Below are positions 1 through 5,190 of a stretch of 5,190 nucleotides of DNA, in pieces. The position numbers were made by a program, and so were the translations under genes. Numbering within the stretch: the stretch's first letter is position 1; each line of letters starts with the position of its first letter. This stretch comes from Bacillota bacterium (GTDB lineage: Bacteria; Bacillota; Clostridia; Christensenellales; CAG-138): assembly GCA_023458615.1 (NCBI GenBank), contig JAEWYV010000279.1:1-5190 (forward strand). Reading direction: 5' to 3'. A model generated the notes under the pieces. It was not told the origin of the DNA and ran no database searches. It saw only the letters and a program-made list of their open reading frames with translations.

Positions 1-51
1 GAGAGCAGAGCAGAGGTAGACCGTCTGCTCAGCGCGGGGATGGGACACTAA
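1..51 (+). CDS. 3' end of an unidentified upstream gene (partial)
   Basis: From base 1 the first forward frame is open and ends at TAA 49-51, giving the C-terminal peptide ESRAEVDRLLSAGMGH. The peptide has a normal charged, helix-like composition (AEVDRLL) typical of a real protein tail. The second frame stops within the first 20 bases. The stop lies 17 bases before the queT start, a spacing usual inside operons, and the Shine-Dalgarno-like stretch for queT begins right at the stop. The product cannot be named from 16 residues. It could still be a chance open frame, because the window begins inside it. Confidence 0.55.
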   Translation, partial: ESRAEVDRLLSAGMGH

Positions 52-58
52 GAGAGGA
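51..58 (+). promoter_or_regulatory. ribosome binding site of queT (decides the TTG start)
   Basis: AGAGAGGA contains GAGGA, which can pair with the 3' end of 16S rRNA. It lies 10 bases before TTG 69 but 28 bases before the next candidate, ATG 87, so it favours the TTG. An in-frame TGA at 60-62 rules out any start further upstream. ATG 87 has only a weak GGAA at 71-74 in front of it. Confidence 0.55.
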
Positions 59-68
59 CTGAAACTCA

Positions 69-563
69 TTGGAACGAACAAAGAACATGACCGTGCGCGA
101 ACTTGTGCGCGGGGCGATCATTGCGGCAGTCTATGCGCTGCTGACCATCGTACTGGCACCTATATCATCTGGGCTGATTCAGTGCCGCGTGTCGGAGGTG
201 ATGAGCGTATTGCCGTATTTCACGTTCTCGGCGGTGCCGGGACTGTTCATCGGCTGCTTGATTGCAAATCTGCTCACGGGAGCGCCGATTTATGACGTGG
301 TGTTCGGTAGCCTTGCGACGCTGCTTGCGGCATATCTCACGTATTTCTTGCGCAAGCGCGCGCCAAAATGGCTGGCTCCGCTGCCGTCGGTGGTGGTCAA
401 CGCGCTGGTTGTCGGTGCGCTCTTGACCTATGTGTATCAAGTTGGCGTCAGCTATTGGGTTGCGGCGGGATACGTCGCAATCGGGCAGGCAATCGCTTGC
501 TTTGCGCTCGGTCTGCCGTTGATGTCGCTGATGAATACCTATCGGGATCGGTTGTTTGATTAA
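69..563 (+). CDS. queT: QueT-type queuosine precursor transporter (ECF substrate-binding S-component)
   Basis: This is an integral membrane protein of 164 residues, the usual length of the QueT family. These proteins are S-components of energy-coupling factor (ECF) transporters. They bind a queuosine precursor (preQ1/preQ0 type) and work with a shared EcfA/EcfA'/EcfT module encoded elsewhere, supplying the tRNA wobble-base modification pathway. The family is recognised from QCRVSEVMSVLP (residues 38-49) and the following GCLIANLLTG (62-71) and YDVVFGSLATLLAAYLTY (75-92). Five hydrophobic segments are visible at about residues 12-32, 46-68, 74-94, 105-124 and 129-154. A basic patch (RKRAPK, 95-100) lies between the third and fourth. 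The start is probably TTG 69 from ribosome binding site spacing; ATG 87, giving MTVRELVRG, is the alternative and fits typical family N-termini equally well. Substrate specificity is inferred from the family. No preQ1 riboswitch is recognisable in the 68 visible upstream bases, so any riboswitch would lie before the preceding gene. Confidence 0.88.
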   Translation: MERTKNMTVRELVRGAIIAAVYALLTIVLAPISSGLIQCRVSEVMSVLPYFTFSAVPGLFIGCLIANLLTGAPIYDVVFGSLATLLAAYLTYFLRKRAPKWLAPLPSVVVNALVVGALLTYVYQVGVSYWVAAGYVAIGQAIACFALGLPLMSLMNTYRDRLFD

Positions 564-592
564 CAAAATACAACACATGTTGCAAAATTCGC

Positions 593-619
593 AAAGCGGG
601 AGAGGCAATCTTCCGCTTT
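593..619 (+). terminator. probable terminator hairpin behind queT
   Basis: AAAGCGGGAGA (593-603) pairs with TCTTCCGCTTT (609-619) over 11 bp with one G-T pair, closing a five-base loop GGCAA. It lies 30 bases after the queT stop. The stem is preceded by A-rich sequence and its 3' arm ends in TTT. However, the bases beyond it (CTGCTCT) make a poor U-tract, so termination may be incomplete. Confidence 0.5.
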
Positions 620-671
620 CTGCTCTAAAAAATATACGATAAATCCGTTTCATTTTGAGACGAATTCAAAT

Positions 672-689
672 TTGCAGGGAATCCTGCAA
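672..689 (+). repeat. short inverted repeat TTGCAGG-GAAT-CCTGCAA
   Basis: Seven-base arms (672-678 and 683-689) flank a four-base spacer. No T-run follows on either strand, so a terminator is unlikely. It lies 82 bases upstream of the -35 hexamer of the PFOR promoter. The hexamer CCTGCA of the right arm recurs at 736-741. It could be a regulator binding site, but no known operator consensus is matched. Confidence 0.4.
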
Positions 690-770
690 TTCAATCGCAA
701 AAAATCGAAATTTAAATTGTGAAATGAATGAAATTCCTGCATTTTATATGCGTATCGCGCGCTGGTTTCA

Positions 771-799
771 TTGACAGTATAAAGTGTTAAAGGTATAAT
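771..799 (+). promoter_or_regulatory. sigma-A type promoter of the PFOR gene
   Basis: A perfect -35 hexamer TTGACA (771-776) and a perfect -10 hexamer TATAAT (794-799) are separated by the ideal 17 bases. Transcription should start near 805-807, giving a 5' leader of about 55 bases before ATG 862. A promoter matching the consensus at all 12 positions is rare and suggests strong transcription unless a repressor acts on it. Confidence 0.9.
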
Positions 800-809
800 A
801 TTGGGTGGT

Positions 810-831
810 AATCATTGGGCGAAACCCGATT
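810..831 (+). other. small hairpin in the 5' leader of the PFOR mRNA
   Basis: AATC (810-813) pairs with GATT (828-831), and GGG (817-819) with CCC (825-827), around a CGAAA loop. ATT (814-816) is left as a bulge. The hairpin begins a few bases after the predicted transcript start. It could stabilise the 5' end of the mRNA. It leaves the ribosome binding site free and is too small to be a riboswitch. Function is inference only. Confidence 0.35.
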
Positions 832-845
832 CCATACATATCATT

Positions 846-851
846 AGGAGG
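846..851 (+). promoter_or_regulatory. ribosome binding site of the PFOR gene (decides the ATG start)
   Basis: A perfect AGGAGG lies 10 bases before ATG 862. This fixes the start at 862 rather than at the in-frame GTG 805, which coincides with the predicted transcript start and so could have no ribosome binding site of its own. Confidence 0.9.
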
Positions 852-861
852 CATCCACCAA

Positions 862-4434
<3,573 letters not shown>

Positions 4435-4455
4435 GAGACACAACAACACAGATAC

Positions 4456-4492
4456 AACGAGAACCGCGGGTAACCGCGGTTCTCGTTTGTTT
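4456..4492 (+). terminator. intrinsic terminator of the PFOR gene
   Basis: A perfect 14-bp stem (4456-4469 with 4474-4487, core GAACCGCGG / CCGCGGTTC) closes a GTAA tetraloop of the stable GNRA type. TTTGTTTG follows immediately. It begins 21 bases after the PFOR stop. On the minus strand the bases after the stem are also fairly T-rich, so it may stop transcription of the convergent membrane protein gene as well, though less clearly. Confidence 0.93.
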
Positions 4493-4555
4493 GCCGGATT
4501 GAGTTGTTTCATTCAGCGAATCATATTTTGTTTTGAGAAGTTGATTTTGAAATGA

Positions 4556-5071
4556 TTAAGTTCGCAGAATGCTGATAAAACCAAAGATGATTGTCAGCAT
4601 AGTTAACACATACAAGGCTCCAAACATAATTTTTCCAAATAGCGCGCCTTTTAGCAATAGTTCTTGCTTTAGGTCGATCTCCTGATGATTGATCCTCTTC
4701 ACCCCAAACAGCGTTGCTAGCGTCGGCCAGAGAACCAAAATGGCAAGGCCGGCAACGTTAAAAAGATCGTAATTCTTGCTCGGAAGAGAAAGCGTGGCGA
4801 TGCCGACGACGAATAATATCGCAAATCCGAGTGCGGCATATCCACCGACGCGATTGCCAAACAGCATACCAATCATCCCAACGGCACAAAATAGCATCGC
4901 AATACCCGTAATCAGTAAGGCGGGGTAATAGATGACCGCATCGGATGAAACCATGTTCGTTCGACCTGCAATAAACATAACACCACATAGACCGCAAGCG
5001 AGAATCGACATCCAGAACATAATTTTATTCACGGCGGTTACATATTGAGATTCCCTTGCAAATACAAACAT
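4556..5071 (-). CDS. uncharacterised multi-pass membrane protein
   Basis: The predicted protein has 171 residues and starts at ATG (5071-5069) behind a perfect ribosome binding site, which makes the gene convincing. I do not recognise the family. About five hydrophobic segments are visible at residues 15-36, 47-72, 75-96, 103-124 and 143-168. Short charged stretches flank them: an N-terminal FARESQY, GRTNM near 36-40, LPSKNYD near 96-102, and a larger hydrophilic loop KRINHQEIDLKQE (125-137) before the last segment. No signal peptide cleavage site, catalytic motif or cofactor site stands out. The last residues are SILRT. The gene converges on the PFOR gene and is separated from it by the terminator, so it is a separate transcription unit. 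Its GC content is visibly lower than that of PFOR, which may mean weaker expression or a different history. Function is unknown; a small permease-like or stress-related membrane protein is possible but unsupported. Confidence 0.8.
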   Translation of the reverse strand: MFVFARESQYVTAVNKIMFWMSILACGLCGVMFIAGRTNMVSSDAVIYYPALLITGIAMLFCAVGMIGMLFGNRVGGYAALGFAILFVVGIATLSLPSKNYDLFNVAGLAILVLWPTLATLFGVKRINHQEIDLKQELLLKGALFGKIMFGALYVLTMLTIIFGFISILRT

Positions 5072-5078
5072 AATACAA

Positions 5079-5085
5079 CCTCCTT
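5079..5085 (-). promoter_or_regulatory. ribosome binding site of the minus-strand membrane protein gene
   Basis: Read on the minus strand this is AAGGAGG, seven bases before ATG 5071-5069. The near-perfect match and ideal spacing support both the reality of the gene and this start. I could not find a convincing -35/-10 pair in the remaining 105 bases, so the promoter may be weak, of another sigma type, or outside the window. Confidence 0.85.
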
Positions 5086-5190
5086 ATCTATGCTTACTCT
5101 AGCGCATGGATTCGAATGGTTGGTATGCACACGGCACACAAAACAGGTCAGATGCATCAAAAAAACGGGAATCCCTTGATTGCGCAGATG

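Larger units (their letters stand above)
564..861 (+). other. AT-rich intergenic region between queT and the PFOR gene
   Basis: These 298 bases carry no believable gene. In order they hold the hairpin behind queT (593-619), a second small inverted repeat (672-689), a 10-base AT palindrome AATTTAAATT (709-718), very AT-rich DNA up to about 750, a consensus promoter (771-799), and the 5' leader of the PFOR mRNA with its ribosome binding site. The AT-rich stretch before the -35 hexamer could help RNA polymerase binding like an UP element, but this is inference. No known riboswitch class is recognisable here. Confidence 0.75.

Noticed and set aside
8..30. Hairpin GAGCAGA / TCTGCTC before queT, considered as part of a preQ1 riboswitch
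   Set aside because: It lies inside the likely tail of the upstream gene, and no A-rich pseudoknot tail as in preQ1-I, nor any recognisable core of types II or III, follows it.
805..861. N-terminal extension of PFOR by 19 residues from GTG 805
   Set aside because: GTG 805 falls on the predicted transcript start and has no ribosome binding site. ATG 862 has a perfect AGGAGG, and MAKTMTIDGNTA is a normal family N-terminus.
5111..5118. TTCGAAT-containing palindrome, considered as a tRNA T-loop
   Set aside because: The flanking bases do not form a T-arm stem, and no acceptor, anticodon or CCA-like elements are present nearby.
5157..5176. GGGATTCCCG followed by seven T on the minus strand, considered as a terminator of a gene beyond the window
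   Set aside because: The visible stem is only three base pairs. A longer stem cannot be built from the bases present, so a terminator cannot be supported without sequence beyond 5190.
5125..5190. Forward open frame from ATG 5125 to the window end (22 codons)
   Set aside because: It has no ribosome binding site, is short and truncated by the window, and has no recognisable content.

Overview
The window comes from a fermentative, probably strictly anaerobic Firmicute (class Clostridia, most like gut Oscillospiraceae-type lineages). This is inferred from four things: a single-chain pyruvate:ferredoxin oxidoreductase (PFOR), a QueT-type ECF vitamin transporter subunit, near-consensus sigma-A promoter and Shine-Dalgarno signals, and coding DNA of moderately high GC next to very AT-rich intergenic DNA. 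Species and genus cannot be read from the sequence alone.

Left part (1-563, + strand): the last codons of an unidentified upstream gene end at 51. A Shine-Dalgarno-like stretch follows, then queT, an integral membrane S-component for a queuosine precursor, which most likely starts at TTG 69. The two genes are 17 bases apart and look like one operon. A perfect-stem hairpin (593-619) behind queT probably ends it.

Middle part (564-4492, + strand): a 298-base AT-rich intergenic region holds two inverted repeats and a promoter with perfect -35 (TTGACA) and -10 (TATAAT) hexamers 17 bases apart. It drives a single large gene, nifJ/por, encoding PFOR of 1190 residues from ATG 862. All catalytic and cluster-binding residues are present. 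The gene ends in a 14-bp hairpin terminator with a GTAA loop, so it is transcribed alone. The perfect promoter, strong ribosome binding site and strong codon bias all point to high expression, as expected for the enzyme that makes acetyl-CoA and reduced ferredoxin in central fermentation.

Right part (4556-5190, - strand): a convergent gene encodes a 171-residue multi-pass membrane protein of no family I recognise, with lower GC than PFOR. The last 119 bases are non-coding as far as I can tell.

The genes are not obviously linked in function: tRNA-modification precursor uptake, central carbon metabolism and an unknown membrane protein. I see no mobile element, CRISPR array, RNA gene or clearly novel system. 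The most unusual point is a cysteine quartet (C956, C958, C961, C965) in an extra segment of about 23 residues within the thiamine diphosphate part of PFOR.
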